DNA of 64,000 bases from DSYU01 sp964437595. Lineage in GTDB: Bacteria; Chloroflexota; Anaerolineae; Anaerolineales; Anaerolineaceae. Below, one piece after another: positions 25,145 to 34,479 of the stretch; the first letter of the stretch is position 1, and every line of letters begins with the position of its first letter. The position numbers were made by a program, and so were the translations under genes. Location of the stretch: contig CAYTHO010000014.1 in assembly GCA_964437595.1 (NCBI GenBank), positions 1 through 64,000 on the forward strand. The letters are read 5' to 3'. A model generated the notes under the pieces. It saw only the letters and a list, made by a program, of their open reading frames with translations, was not told where the DNA came from and made no database searches.

Positions 25145-28033
25145 CTATAACGTTTCTCCCATCTTTACCGCCTGGAAAATCTGCATTTTCGCCAGGTACA
25201 TCACCGTTCCGAGGATGGTGAGGAACAGGATAAAGGCGAAGGCCAGGCTCAGCCAGCCCGACTCGGCCCAGCCGATCAGTACTTCAAACGGCGGAACGGC
25301 CCCGGCGCCGGTGGTGCTCACCTGGAGCAGCGGTACAAAGAGCTGACTGGTCAGCAGGCCAATGGCGGCGCCCAGCCCAATCGCCAGGCCCATCAGCAGG
25401 AGCTGTTCGAGCACCAGGTAGCCGATGAGCTGGCCCACCGACAGGCCGATTGCCTGCAGGATGCCAAGCTGAATAAACCGGCGCCGCAGGGAGGCATAAG
25501 AATACAGCACAAAACCGATGCCGGGCATGAGGCCGGTGGCGATGAACCCGACATTCAAGATGCCAAAGAGCCCCATGCGCTCCGGCAGGTCCATTGAAAT
25601 CCGCAGGTCATCGAAGGCATTGCCCCGCACAACCACCACCACGCGTGGCCCGCCCAGCATCTGCTGGATCTGGTACAGGAGCAGTTTGGTGTCCGTCTTC
25701 TCGCGCAGTTTCAACCATAAATCGTAACCAACCGAGGATTCGGGGCTGTCAAAGACCGAATCGAGGTTGGCGATGAGAGTAGGCGTTTCGTCCGGCAGGA
25801 CGGTGGGGAAATAATCGTAGGTGCCAACCACAATCATGTCGCGCTCGAAAAAGGAGCCGAGGATGTTGATCGACACGTTCATGTGGTCGCCAGGGCGGAA
25901 CCCGGCTTTCTCTGCCACGGCCCGAGGAACCAGCACTCCCATCGGCTCGGCGCCCAGGGCGTTCATCAGGGCGCCCAGCGGCTGGCCGGCAAAATCTTCG
26001 CGGTAAAAAGCGACTTTGGGAAAATCGAGCCGGTCGATGCCCATTAAAATGGCTTTTTGCTCCCCGACTCCGTAGGAATAGGTAACATCATACTTGCCAA
26101 CCCGGGTGATCTCCTCGATACTGGGCAGCTTGCGGTGTTCCTCGAGGTTCAGGTCTCCTTCAAGCTGCAGGTCCATCTCAGACAGGGTAACGGTGCTGGA
26201 ACCCGCCGCGCCAATCTGGCCCGCGCCGCCGCCGCGCAGGTAGTATTCGTGGATGGCAAGGTCGGCCCCAGAGCGGTAATACAGGGAGTCGTGCTGCCAT
26301 TGGTCGAGCGTTTTGGCGGTGGAGGCTGAGTAGATTGACAGGCTGAGCGAGATCATAATCAACAGCAGCGCGCTGGAATGGTCCTGCGGGCGGCGGGCAA
26401 TCTGCTGCATCGAGAGATATGCCCAGACGCCCGGCATGCGATCTACCAGCAGCGCCAGCAGGCGCATGAGGAACGGCAGAAGGCGAATGAGGATCATGCA
26501 CAGCGCCATGGCGAATAAGGCCGGGGCGACAAAGAGAAGCGGATCGCGGTACTGGCCCTCGCCCACCGACTGCAGAGCCGAGAGAAACTTGGCCGGCCTG
26601 GCGATGCCTTTCATGGTCAGGTAGGCATAGATGCCGGGAATAAGGAGGATAAAATCCAGGAAGAAACGCTGCCAGAGCGGCGTGCGGGTGGACCGGGATT
26701 GTTCCTGCTTGATGCGGATGATGGTAGAGCGTGAAAGCCCCAGCGCGGGCGCTAACCGGGCAAAGATCACCATCAGCGCGCCAACTGCCAGCCAGAGCAG
26801 GTTGATGCCCTGCAAGCCGAACTGGAGATTCCCGCGGTAGGTGAATTTCAAAAAGGAGAGGGTTTGCCCCATCAAAACCGCTTCCAACCAGCCTACCAGC
26901 AGCGCCAGGGGCAGGGCAAACAGGATGAGCGTAACACTCTCCGCCAGATTCAGGGTGATCACCTGCCAGCCGCTCGTCCCGCGACCACGCATGGTAGCAG
27001 TCTCTTGCTCGTACTGCTGTACAGCGATATTGGCGGTCAGGGCGATGAACAGCAGCGCCAGGATGACCATTGGCCCGCCCACGGCATAGAACAGGGTAAT
27101 CATCGATTCGGCGCGCGCTTCATACCCTCCTAAGGCTTCCAGGGGCGAGTGGTCGGTGGTGATGCCGGGTAACAGCCGGTTCAGGTCCGCCTCCAGGCGA
27201 ACCAGGCCGCGGATGTAATCGCCGGCCTGTTCTAACTGCAGGCTGCGCTCGTCGAAAATCACATACCAGGAAGCAAAGAAGACTGGGCGCCGGAGGATCG
27301 GCTGGACGCGCTGGCTGAAAATATCCGCGGGCACCCAGAACAGCTCGGCATAATCGGTTTCGGGAGATCCAAACCAATCGTTCGACAGATCATTTTTCGG
27401 ACGCCAGATGCCAACAACCTCGACCTCCGCGTCCCTTGAAACAAACCGGTCGCCCAGGCCGACATAGCTCTTTTCGGCCTTCGACTGGAGGATAGCGACC
27501 GGGATGGGGCCGGAGGAGTCCGCGCTAGCCTGGGGCCACTGCCCTTCGACGATTTCGGCCCGGTCCGGCAGTTGTTCCATGGTGACAAACCCCATGGTGA
27601 GCCACGGCTCGGTCAGGTCAATTTTCGCGGCAAAATCCACCGGAGTCCAGGACATGGAAGTGGACTGCACTTCGGCATCAATGCGCTCCAGCCGGGGGCC
27701 AACCATCCGCCCGGCATGGTCCTGGATGTAGCGGGTAATGACCTGGCTCTGGTCCAGGGTAATGGCCGGGGACGAATAGGGATCCTGATAGTACATGCGC
27801 AGGCTGAACAGGCCGCGGTGCAGGGATACGGCCTTTTCTGATAGCTGCTCGCGAAGAACCTCACCGGAGACAGCGTGTGAGAATACCGGCACGCACACGA
27901 TAATGCCTAACACGGCAATAATGCCCACCACCGTGCTGATGGTGAGGCCCAGGTTGTGGCGCAAGCGCTTGATCACCACAACCAGCATCGAGGTAAACAT
28001 GGCCAGCAAATCGCCCAAACGAGATATTCGCAT
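25145..28033 (-). CDS. Large FtsX-like (MacB-type) ABC transporter permease
   Basis: 962 residues. An N-terminal helix (about 28-48) is followed by a long extracytoplasmic domain (about 55-300), a block of helices (about 305-440 and 470-560), a second extracytoplasmic domain (about 575-820) and three C-terminal helices. This is the double FtsX/MacB_PCD arrangement with about ten helices. Proteins of this kind move lipoproteins, peptides or lipids, or transmit force to surface enzymes, rather than importing solutes. It lies 16 bases after the HlyD adaptor stop and five bases before the AbrB-fused ATPase. The adaptor and two ATPases complete a tripartite exporter, although no outer-membrane channel is present here. 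Confidence 0.88.
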   Translation of the reverse strand: MRISRLGDLLAMFTSMLVVVIKRLRHNLGLTISTVVGIIAVLGIIVCVPVFSHAVSGEVLREQLSEKAVSLHRGLFSLRMYYQDPYSSPAITLDQSQVITRYIQDHAGRMVGPRLERIDAEVQSTSMSWTPVDFAAKIDLTEPWLTMGFVTMEQLPDRAEIVEGQWPQASADSSGPIPVAILQSKAEKSYVGLGDRFVSRDAEVEVVGIWRPKNDLSNDWFGSPETDYAELFWVPADIFSQRVQPILRRPVFFASWYVIFDERSLQLEQAGDYIRGLVRLEADLNRLLPGITTDHSPLEALGGYEARAESMITLFYAVGGPMVILALLFIALTANIAVQQYEQETATMRGRGTSGWQVITLNLAESVTLILFALPLALLVGWLEAVLMGQTLSFLKFTYRGNLQFGLQGINLLWLAVGALMVIFARLAPALGLSRSTIIRIKQEQSRSTRTPLWQRFFLDFILLIPGIYAYLTMKGIARPAKFLSALQSVGEGQYRDPLLFVAPALFAMALCMILIRLLPFLMRLLALLVDRMPGVWAYLSMQQIARRPQDHSSALLLIMISLSLSIYSASTAKTLDQWQHDSLYYRSGADLAIHEYYLRGGGAGQIGAAGSSTVTLSEMDLQLEGDLNLEEHRKLPSIEEITRVGKYDVTYSYGVGEQKAILMGIDRLDFPKVAFYREDFAGQPLGALMNALGAEPMGVLVPRAVAEKAGFRPGDHMNVSINILGSFFERDMIVVGTYDYFPTVLPDETPTLIANLDSVFDSPESSVGYDLWLKLREKTDTKLLLYQIQQMLGGPRVVVVVRGNAFDDLRISMDLPERMGLFGILNVGFIATGLMPGIGFVLYSYASLRRRFIQLGILQAIGLSVGQLIGYLVLEQLLLMGLAIGLGAAIGLLTSQLFVPLLQVSTTGAGAVPPFEVLIGWAESGWLSLAFAFILFLTILGTVMYLAKMQIFQAVKMGETL

Positions 28034-28049
28034 CGCTAGCGGCTCCCCA

Positions 28050-29252
28050 TCACGGCCCCAACACCTGGTCGCCTTCTCTCAAGTCAGCGATGACCTCCCA
28101 AAGATCGGTGGATTTTAAACCAATCTGGTTAATCTCGATCCGGCGGCGGCGCTCCCCGTCCTGGACGATGACAAAATGCAGCCCTTTGTATTCGCGAATG
28201 GCAGCGGGGGGCAGCAGCAGCGCATCTTCTTTTCTCCCCAGGACGACGGTCAGGTATACCTGCCGCCCGACAATGGCCTGCTCGGCGGATACGCTGTCAG
28301 GGATCGCAAAGAAAAGGTAGTCATTGGCTGAGGAGGTCAGAACGCTGGCCGCGGCCTGATCGGTGGTGGTCGAGACGAGGAATCCGGGCAGGTAGCGGGT
28401 GGGGTAGCGCGTTTCCGCGTCCCTTGCCAGTTTCACGGTAACTTCGGAGGTTTCCTGGAGCTGGCCTTCGAGGTCGCGGTTGTACGGCGAGCGAATGACC
28501 AGATCAGTCGGGTCGCCGACCAGGAACACGGAATTAAAGGTCTCCAACTGCTGCCCGGCGCGGACGGAGCTGCGCAGTATCTGGCAGTCGTAGGGGGCCA
28601 CGATCTGCCGCTCGGCAATCAATTTTTCCAGGCGTTCCACGGCCAGCTTGCTGCGCTCAACGGCCTGTTCCATAGACGGGTTGGTATCAGCGGTGAGCAC
28701 CTTGAGCGCGGTTTCGGCCAGGGCCAGGTTTTCCTGGACGATGTCCAGGTTTAGCTGAGCTTTTTCCTTCTCGATGCCGTACGACTGCGCCAGTTCAATT
28801 TTCACCAGTTCGACCTGCTTCTGCAAAATCACCACATCCGCTTTGGCTTTTCTGAGATCGTATTCGCGCTCCGCGCCATCTTTCGACAGGTTAGCCTGGG
28901 CGACTTCGTAATCAATGCGCGCCTGCTGGAGCTGGTTCATGAGGTCATCGATCTGCATCTCGGCCAGCAGGTCGCCTTTCTTTACCTTGTCTCCAGCCTT
29001 GACCACCACCCTGGTAACGTAGCCCGAAGCCCGGAAGAACAGCTCATCCTGCCTGGCGGGGACAATATCGCCCATCAGGTCCTTTTCGGCGACGATTGGC
29101 CCGCGCTGCACGGTATAGATCGCTTTTTCATAATCAACCAGCGGCGGCAGCGGAGTGGGGGTTGGAGCCTGGCTGCCCGCGGAACTGCAAGCCGTCAGCA
29201 GCACGGACAGAAAGAACAGCAACAGTAATGAAACGGGTATTCTTTTCGACAT
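28050..29252 (-). CDS. HlyD/MacA-type periplasmic adaptor lipoprotein
   Basis: About 400 residues from MSKRIPVSLLLLFFLSVLL with lipobox LTAC. The membrane-fusion-protein layout follows: a lipoyl-type half (RASGYVTRVVVKAGDKVKKG), a long alpha-hairpin coiled coil (about residues 90-205), the second lipoyl half (IVAPYDCQILRSSVRAGQQL) and beta-barrel domains. It would connect the FtsX permease to an outer partner or the cell surface. The start at 29252 is supported by AAGGAGAAGGG directly upstream; a longer reading to 29330 adds 26 residues without a signal. Confidence 0.9.
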   Translation of the reverse strand: MSKRIPVSLLLLFFLSVLLTACSSAGSQAPTPTPLPPLVDYEKAIYTVQRGPIVAEKDLMGDIVPARQDELFFRASGYVTRVVVKAGDKVKKGDLLAEMQIDDLMNQLQQARIDYEVAQANLSKDGAEREYDLRKAKADVVILQKQVELVKIELAQSYGIEKEKAQLNLDIVQENLALAETALKVLTADTNPSMEQAVERSKLAVERLEKLIAERQIVAPYDCQILRSSVRAGQQLETFNSVFLVGDPTDLVIRSPYNRDLEGQLQETSEVTVKLARDAETRYPTRYLPGFLVSTTTDQAAASVLTSSANDYLFFAIPDSVSAEQAIVGRQVYLTVVLGRKEDALLLPPAAIREYKGLHFVIVQDGERRRRIEINQIGLKSTDLWEVIADLREGDQVLGP

Positions 29253-29287
29253 CCCTTCTCCTTGGGTTTGTGATGGGCGACAAACGA

Positions 29288-29671
29288 TTATCCCAGGAAG
29301 GTCTGGATCAAGGCGCTGATCGCAATACATCCCAGGCCGATCATAAACAGGTAAATACTGACATCGTGACGTTTATTCATTTCATCGCGGAATTCCTCGA
29401 AGTGATCGAGAAGATTCTTGGCCTCTTCAGGCTTGCGGATGATGGTGGGAATGCCCAAGCTGCGGCCTGAAAACGTCGCCGCAAACGCAACCAGGGCCGC
29501 GATCAGGGTGGCAGCCAGCCCGGCCCAGAACACACGCTCACTGAGAAGCACGAACGAAAAATTCCTTGTAAAAAGAAAGGTGAGCGCCACAATCAAACAG
29601 ATGCCGAGGTCGACAAGCAGCACATCTCGAAAATATACCAGTGCCCGAATCAGGGCGGCTTTCATGCGCAT
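29288..29671 (-). CDS. Small membrane protein of unknown family
   Basis: 127 residues with three hydrophobic segments (about 16-34, 45-66 and 105-124) and a charged cytoplasmic loop (IRKPEEAKNLLDHFEEFRDE) between the second and third. The start at 29671 has AGGAG six bases upstream. It precedes the HlyD adaptor by 35 bases on the same strand, so it is probably the first gene of the exporter operon. No family was recognised; a role in assembly of the exporter is conjecture from position only. Confidence 0.65.
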   Translation of the reverse strand: MRMKAALIRALVYFRDVLLVDLGICLIVALTFLFTRNFSFVLLSERVFWAGLAATLIAALVAFAATFSGRSLGIPTIIRKPEEAKNLLDHFEEFRDEMNKRHDVSIYLFMIGLGCIAISALIQTFLG

Positions 29672-29749
29672 CCATCACTCCTGGGGAAAATACACGCGGG
29701 CGCGTTCTCTGAGGCGACCCTTTCGAAGACAAACCCAGCCAACACAGGT

Positions 29750-29755
29750 ATTATA
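29750..29755 (-). promoter_or_regulatory. Possible -10 box of the exporter operon
   Basis: A perfect TATAAT on the minus strand about 80 bases before the first gene of the operon. No good -35 hexamer lies at the standard distance, so this is only a candidate. Confidence 0.35.
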
Positions 29756-29887
29756 GCTGTATCAAGCTGGAGCGGCTGAGCAAACCGCCATAAGCGTTAT
29801 GATCAAAAAGCAACCGTTCCAGGTGGATTACTCGAGTCATTCGCCGGGTATCGGGGTGCTTTTTGAAAAACACTTCCGGCGAAAACC

Positions 29888-31513
29888 TTACCAGCTCGGT
29901 GGAACAGGCCACCAGCTTCCCTCCCTTCCCTCGCGGGCCCGGTCCCAGGCATTGGCCATTTTTTCCAGCGAGCGGGCCGCCGGGTCGTCCAGAACATAGC
30001 CGCGGTAAAGGCCTGTGCGCGCGCCCGGGCCGCCGGTGCGCGTATCGCGGCAGTAGTTATAGAAGTCCATGAATGTGGTCATGGACGAACAGATACCGTA
30101 TTTTTCAGGGTACAGGTTCATCGGTGAAACCGGGTCGATGGTATGGACGGTGTTGAGAATTTTGAGCAGCGAGCGCGGGTAAAAGTTGTACACCGATTCC
30201 GCCAGTTCGAGGGTCTCTTCGAAGGTTTCGTTGGTTTCGCCGGGAAGGTTGAGGGAGAAATATACAAAGAGATAGAAGCGGCGGCGGCTGAGGGCTTCCA
30301 GCGTCTCAAAAAACTGGTCTGTCGAATAATGCTTGCCGTTCAAGCGGCGGACGCGCTCGTTCCCCGAAAGCGGGCTGAGCGCCACGCAGGACTGCTCCAT
30401 CACCACGCTGCGGGCATAATCTTCAATGAAATCGGGGGGGGGAAGCTGGAAGAACTCGTTGTACACGCCGATCTTTACGCCGCTGGCGCGCAGCAGCGAG
30501 AAAAATTTACGCCAGTATTCCTCGCCCAATACAGCGATATCGTAGGAAAGCGAGGCCTGAATGATGCCCCTGGCTTCCATCCTTTGCAAATCATCGACCA
30601 CCTTTTCTGGGGAACGAATGATAATTCCATTACGCCCGGCCAGGCGTTTGTGCGACTCTTTCGATCCGCCGCAGTAGGAACAGTGGAACTTGCAGCCGCG
30701 CGCGGTGCAAGTCCAGCGGCCCAGGTAAGGGCTGGTCTCCAGCGCCTGGCGAGCTGCCGCCAGGTTGGTGACGATGTACTCGTGGACGAAGTATTCCTGG
30801 GCATGCGAGAGGAAATCGAGGTCGACAAAATCAAGCGCGTCCAGGTCGGGCGTGCAGGCGGTATAAGAGAGTGGCGTTTCCAGAACGGGAGCCCCGCCCG
30901 CCGGAGCTTCCGCGGAAGCGGCGGGAGCATTGCGATAGGACAGGTTGGGGATGCCTTCAAGCCCGGCGAGGTGCTGCTGGGGGGTGTTTTGGGCCAGCAG
31001 ATGCTGCACCAGGGCCAGTAAGGGCTTTTCGGCATCGCCGCGAACGATAAAATCGACCTGGGGGAAGTTCTCCAGGATTTCACGCGCAAAACCAGATGCT
31101 GAAAGCCCACCCAGCACCGTCCATGCGGATGGAATTACCGCTTTGCACATGCGGGCGGTTTCAACCGCGCCATAGCAGTGCTCATACCAGTGCAGGTCGA
31201 TCAGGATCACTCGCGCCGAAGCCTGCTGGCCCAGCCACCGCTTCAGGTCGAAGTTGGGATCGAGCTGTTTTTCCAGAGGGTGGATGATGCCTTTCACCGG
31301 GATGCCGCTGGCGCGCAGCGCATTGATGATGGCGGGCAAGCCCAGCGGGACCAACCCATAAGGCCGGCCCGTATCTACGTCCGGTGAAAAGAGGGGACCT
31401 TGCTTGGCAGGATGGATATACAGCACCTGGGTGGGCGGTAAGCTGGCCGCCTGCCCTGGCCGGCGCCTGTGATGGCGCTGGCTGGGATCGTAAGCATCAT
31501 CTAACGGTCTCAT
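29888..31513 (-). CDS. Radical SAM protein with N-terminal B12-binding-like domain
   Basis: About 541 residues. Residues about 30-180 form a Rossmann-like B12-binding-type domain (VLYIHPAKQGPLFSPDVDTG, GLVPLGLPAIINALRASG, VDFIVRGDAEKPLLALV). The canonical DxHxxG cobalt ligand motif is not clear; IDLHWYEHCYG is the nearest. The radical SAM core carries the cluster motif CKFHCSYCGGSKES and continues to LFVYFSLNLPGETNETFEET. Related proteins are often called TIGR04190-type, but function is unknown. The start at 31513 is supported by GGAG five bases upstream. It lies 125 bases after the peptide-type ABC operon, separated from it by a 14-bp hairpin. Confidence 0.82.
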   Translation of the reverse strand: MRPLDDAYDPSQRHHRRRPGQAASLPPTQVLYIHPAKQGPLFSPDVDTGRPYGLVPLGLPAIINALRASGIPVKGIIHPLEKQLDPNFDLKRWLGQQASARVILIDLHWYEHCYGAVETARMCKAVIPSAWTVLGGLSASGFAREILENFPQVDFIVRGDAEKPLLALVQHLLAQNTPQQHLAGLEGIPNLSYRNAPAASAEAPAGGAPVLETPLSYTACTPDLDALDFVDLDFLSHAQEYFVHEYIVTNLAAARQALETSPYLGRWTCTARGCKFHCSYCGGSKESHKRLAGRNGIIIRSPEKVVDDLQRMEARGIIQASLSYDIAVLGEEYWRKFFSLLRASGVKIGVYNEFFQLPPPDFIEDYARSVVMEQSCVALSPLSGNERVRRLNGKHYSTDQFFETLEALSRRRFYLFVYFSLNLPGETNETFEETLELAESVYNFYPRSLLKILNTVHTIDPVSPMNLYPEKYGICSSMTTFMDFYNYCRDTRTGGPGARTGLYRGYVLDDPAARSLEKMANAWDRAREGREGSWWPVPPSW

Positions 31514-31536
31514 ACCCGCTCCAATCATTAAACACG

Positions 31537-31574
31537 ATGGTTCAGAAAGGATGTTTCAACCCTTTCTGAACCAT
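31537..31574 (-). terminator. Perfect 14-bp hairpin after the Opp/Dpp operon
   Basis: ATGGTTCAGAAAGG (31537-31550) pairs perfectly with CCTTTCTGAACCAT (31561-31574) across a 10-base loop. It lies between the last ABC ATPase and the radical SAM gene. On the minus strand it is followed by CGTGTTTAATG, a weak T tract, so it may terminate the operon partially or stabilise its 3' end. Confidence 0.55.
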
Positions 31575-31638
31575 AAAGCAAACAGAACCATAAATGATGT
31601 GGGGCGCGAAGGAGCATTGGATATACGAGCACGGGTCT

Positions 31639-32649
31639 TTACTTCCGAGGAAACAGGCTGGATAGATCCTTGCGCTCCAACACATCGTTTTTCTCGAACA
31701 GGTAACAGGCTGCCACCTGCGATTCGTTCACCCGGTACAGCGGCGGGGGGGCCTGGGTACACTTTTCAAGAATATGCGGGCAGCGGGTGGCAAACTTGCA
31801 GCCCTGGTTGTCGACGATCTTGCGGTTGGCCTCTTCCGCCGCCTTCCCCCACAGCATTTTCGGATCGGGCCAAGGGATGGAATTAACCAGCAAGCAGGTA
31901 TAGGGATGCTGAGGGTCGCGGATCACTTTTTCGACATCCCCAGCTTCCATCACCGAGCCCTTGTAAAGCACCATGATGTAATCGCTGACGTGGTAAGCCG
32001 TGGTCAGATCGTGGGTAATGTACAGCACGGGGATGCCGCTTTCCTGGTTGAGCTCGCGGATTTGCTTGAGAATGACCGCGCGCATGGAGGCATCCACCAT
32101 CGACACCGGTTCATCAGCGACCAGCAGCTTGGGCTGGAGGATGAGGGCGCGCGCCACGGCGATACGCTGGCGCTGCCCGCCGCTTAACTGGTGCGGAAAA
32201 CGCCCGAGGGTTTCTTCTGGACGCAAGCCCACCCGGCGGAGCGCGTTTTCCATCAGCTCATAGGCCTCGCTCTTATCCTTCGCCAGCTTGAAGTTTTTGA
32301 TGGGAATGCTGAGCAGGTTATCCACTTTATAGAAGGGGTTATAGACCGCGAATGGATCCTGGAACACGGCCTGAACGAAGCGGCGGAACTTAGTCGTTTC
32401 GGCTTTATCGAGCTTCCAGATATCACTGCCTTCGAATTTGACAGAGCCGATGGAGGGCTCGTAGAAGCCGAGCAGGAGCATCATCATAGTGGTTTTGCCG
32501 CTGCCGCTTTCTCCCGCCACGGTGATAATGTGCGGGTAGTTTTCCTGGACGGCAAAGGTCATATCGTCCAGGGCCACATTCGCTTGCTTACTGCCAACCG
32601 CGCCGCCAAATACTTTGGTTACATTTTGGAGTTCTACGATCGCTGTCAT
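31639..32649 (-). CDS. Oligopeptide/dipeptide-type ABC importer ATPase (OppF/DppF-like)
   Basis: 336 residues: Walker A GESGSGKTTMMMLLLG, signature QLSGGQRQRIAVARALIL, Walker B LLVADEPVSMVDAS, and the C-terminal oligo_HPY-type zone with clustered cysteines (GCKFATRCPHILEKCTQ) that may bind a metal. The ATG overlaps the preceding ATPase stop (ATGA). It forms the ATPase heterodimer with the upstream gene. The imported substrate could be a peptide or an oligosaccharide; the neighbours do not decide. Confidence 0.92.
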   Translation of the reverse strand: MTAIVELQNVTKVFGGAVGSKQANVALDDMTFAVQENYPHIITVAGESGSGKTTMMMLLLGFYEPSIGSVKFEGSDIWKLDKAETTKFRRFVQAVFQDPFAVYNPFYKVDNLLSIPIKNFKLAKDKSEAYELMENALRRVGLRPEETLGRFPHQLSGGQRQRIAVARALILQPKLLVADEPVSMVDASMRAVILKQIRELNQESGIPVLYITHDLTTAYHVSDYIMVLYKGSVMEAGDVEKVIRDPQHPYTCLLVNSIPWPDPKMLWGKAAEEANRKIVDNQGCKFATRCPHILEKCTQAPPPLYRVNESQVAACYLFEKNDVLERKDLSSLFPRK

Positions 32650-33626
32650 AATTGCACTCCATCATAGATGTGGCAGGAAACCCACCGGCCAGGTTTGATT
32701 TGTACCAACGGGGCGGCCTGCTTCGAACATATCTCACCAACGACTTCCGGGCAGCGGGAGGTGAATGGACAGCCCGGCGGCGGGTTGATCACGGAAGGTG
32801 GAATGCCGGGGATACCTTCAAATAAGCCGCGTTGACCCAGGCGGGGTAGGCTGCGAATCAGGGCGCGGGTGTAGGGGTGGAGTGGATCGGCAAAGATGTC
32901 ATTGACTTCACCAACTTCCATCAGGTGCCCGGCATACATCACCGCCAGCCGGTCCACGCTTTGCGCCATCAATCCCATATCATGACCGATCAGGATCATG
33001 GAGAGATTCAAGTCTCGCACCAGGCCGGTGATGGTCTCCATCACCTCGCGTTGAATTACCACGTCGAGCGCGCTGGTTGGCTCATCAGCGATGAGCAGCT
33101 TGGGACGCAGGGCGATGGCAATGGCCAGGCAGACGCGCTGCTTCATGCCGCCGCTTAGTTCGTGGGGGAACAAGTCGGCAACCCGGGCGGGAAGCTCCGC
33201 CACTTCAAGCAGTTCGGTGACGATCCTTTGTTTCTCGCCGTTATTGGCAAAGCTCACGCCATGGTCGATCATGCCATCGACAATTTGCGCCTTGATGCGC
33301 GCCACCGGGTTGAGCGAGTTCATGGCGCCCTGGGGCATATAGGATACCTGGCTGAGGCGCACCCGGCGCATTTCATCCTGGCTGAGCTTGAGCAGATCCG
33401 TGCCATCCAGATTGATCGTGCCGGTGGTCGTGCCCGGCGGGCGGACCATGCGCATAATGGAAAGCGCCATGGTGGTTTTGCCCGACCCCGACTCCCCGAC
33501 CAGGCCTAATTTCTTTCCAGATTCGAGGATCAGGTCCACCCCATCCACGGCCTTAACCGTGCCAGCCTTGACGTAGAAATAGGTATGCAGGTCTTTAATT
33601 TCCAGCAGGACTTGTTGTTTGTTCAT
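32646..33626 (-). CDS. Oligopeptide/dipeptide-type ABC importer ATPase (OppD/DppD-like)
   Basis: About 326 residues from MNKQQVLLEIKDLHTYF: Walker A GESGSGKTTMALSIMRM, signature ELSGGMKQRVCLAIAIALR, Walker B LLIADEPTSALDV and a C-terminal oligo_HPY region (GCPFTSRCPEVVGEIC). The start at 33626 has GGAGG five bases upstream and overlaps the permease stop (ATGA). A reading to 33737 would run deep into the permease gene and is not credible. Confidence 0.92.
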   Translation of the reverse strand: MNKQQVLLEIKDLHTYFYVKAGTVKAVDGVDLILESGKKLGLVGESGSGKTTMALSIMRMVRPPGTTTGTINLDGTDLLKLSQDEMRRVRLSQVSYMPQGAMNSLNPVARIKAQIVDGMIDHGVSFANNGEKQRIVTELLEVAELPARVADLFPHELSGGMKQRVCLAIAIALRPKLLIADEPTSALDVVIQREVMETITGLVRDLNLSMILIGHDMGLMAQSVDRLAVMYAGHLMEVGEVNDIFADPLHPYTRALIRSLPRLGQRGLFEGIPGIPPSVINPPPGCPFTSRCPEVVGEICSKQAAPLVQIKPGRWVSCHIYDGVQL

Positions 33627-34474
33627 ACCGTCCTCCGTCTGCGAGGGTTGGCAACTTCGTCGAGGCCGATAGAAATCAGCACCAGAGAGGTGAGCGTAAG
33701 CACAATGACAGCCACAGGCTCCAGAATCCACCACCACAGGCCGAGCAGAAAGGCGGAATAGTAGTTGACGTAGAACAGGGTCATGCCCATAGTAGGCTCG
33801 CGGCGGCTGCCGATGCCGAGCGCTTCCAGGCCCAGGGAAGACATGATGCCGCCGTATACCGAGGTAGACAGGCTCATCACCAGGAAGGGCGCCAGGTTGG
33901 GGACCAGTTCTTTCATGATGATCTCAAAGCCGCCCATACCACCCAGCTTGGCCATCATGACGAAGGGGCGCTCGCGCATGGAGAGCACCTGGGCGCGGAT
34001 GGCGCGCGCGGAGCCAGCCCAAGAGACAATCGAGACGATTAACCCCATTTCTACCACCCCAAGGGTGATGTTCTTAAACGTGGTAGCAATCAGCACGAGA
34101 ATAAGGAAGCTGGGAATGGTAAGATACACATCAATGAAGGAAGTAATGATGGTATCGAGGACGCCGCCTACGTACCCGGCGATGAAGCCAAGTACAATCC
34201 CTACTCCAAGGCCGATCGCGCCTGCAATAGCGCCTATCTGAAGGGTCAGGCCGGTGCCGATGATCATCATTGCCAGTAGATCGCGGCCCTGGGCATCGGT
34301 GCCAAAGGGGAACTCAGCGCTGGGGGGCCGGTTGATGTTGATTGTCTGCAGGTAAGCGGCTTTAGGATCAATGAACATGCGGCCTATCACAGAAAACAAA
34401 ATCAGGGCAACTAAAATTCCCAGGCCCACACCTAACATCGGGTTACGCTTGACGTATTCGAAGAAACCTTTCAT
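33623..34474 (-). CDS. Oligopeptide/dipeptide-type ABC importer permease (OppC/DppC-like)
   Basis: 283 residues with about six helices and the N-terminal region typical of DppC (FEYVKRNPMLGVGLGILVAL, PSAEFPFGTDAQGRDLLAMM). The EAA loop zone reads RAIRAQVLSMRERPFVMMAK then LGGMGGFEIIMKELVPNLAP. It is coupled to the downstream ATPase by stop/start overlap and lies five bases after the partner permease. Confidence 0.92.
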   Translation of the reverse strand: MKGFFEYVKRNPMLGVGLGILVALILFSVIGRMFIDPKAAYLQTININRPPSAEFPFGTDAQGRDLLAMMIIGTGLTLQIGAIAGAIGLGVGIVLGFIAGYVGGVLDTIITSFIDVYLTIPSFLILVLIATTFKNITLGVVEMGLIVSIVSWAGSARAIRAQVLSMRERPFVMMAKLGGMGGFEIIMKELVPNLAPFLVMSLSTSVYGGIMSSLGLEALGIGSRREPTMGMTLFYVNYYSAFLLGLWWWILEPVAVIVLTLTSLVLISIGLDEVANPRRRRTV

Positions 34475-34479
34475 GGCGG

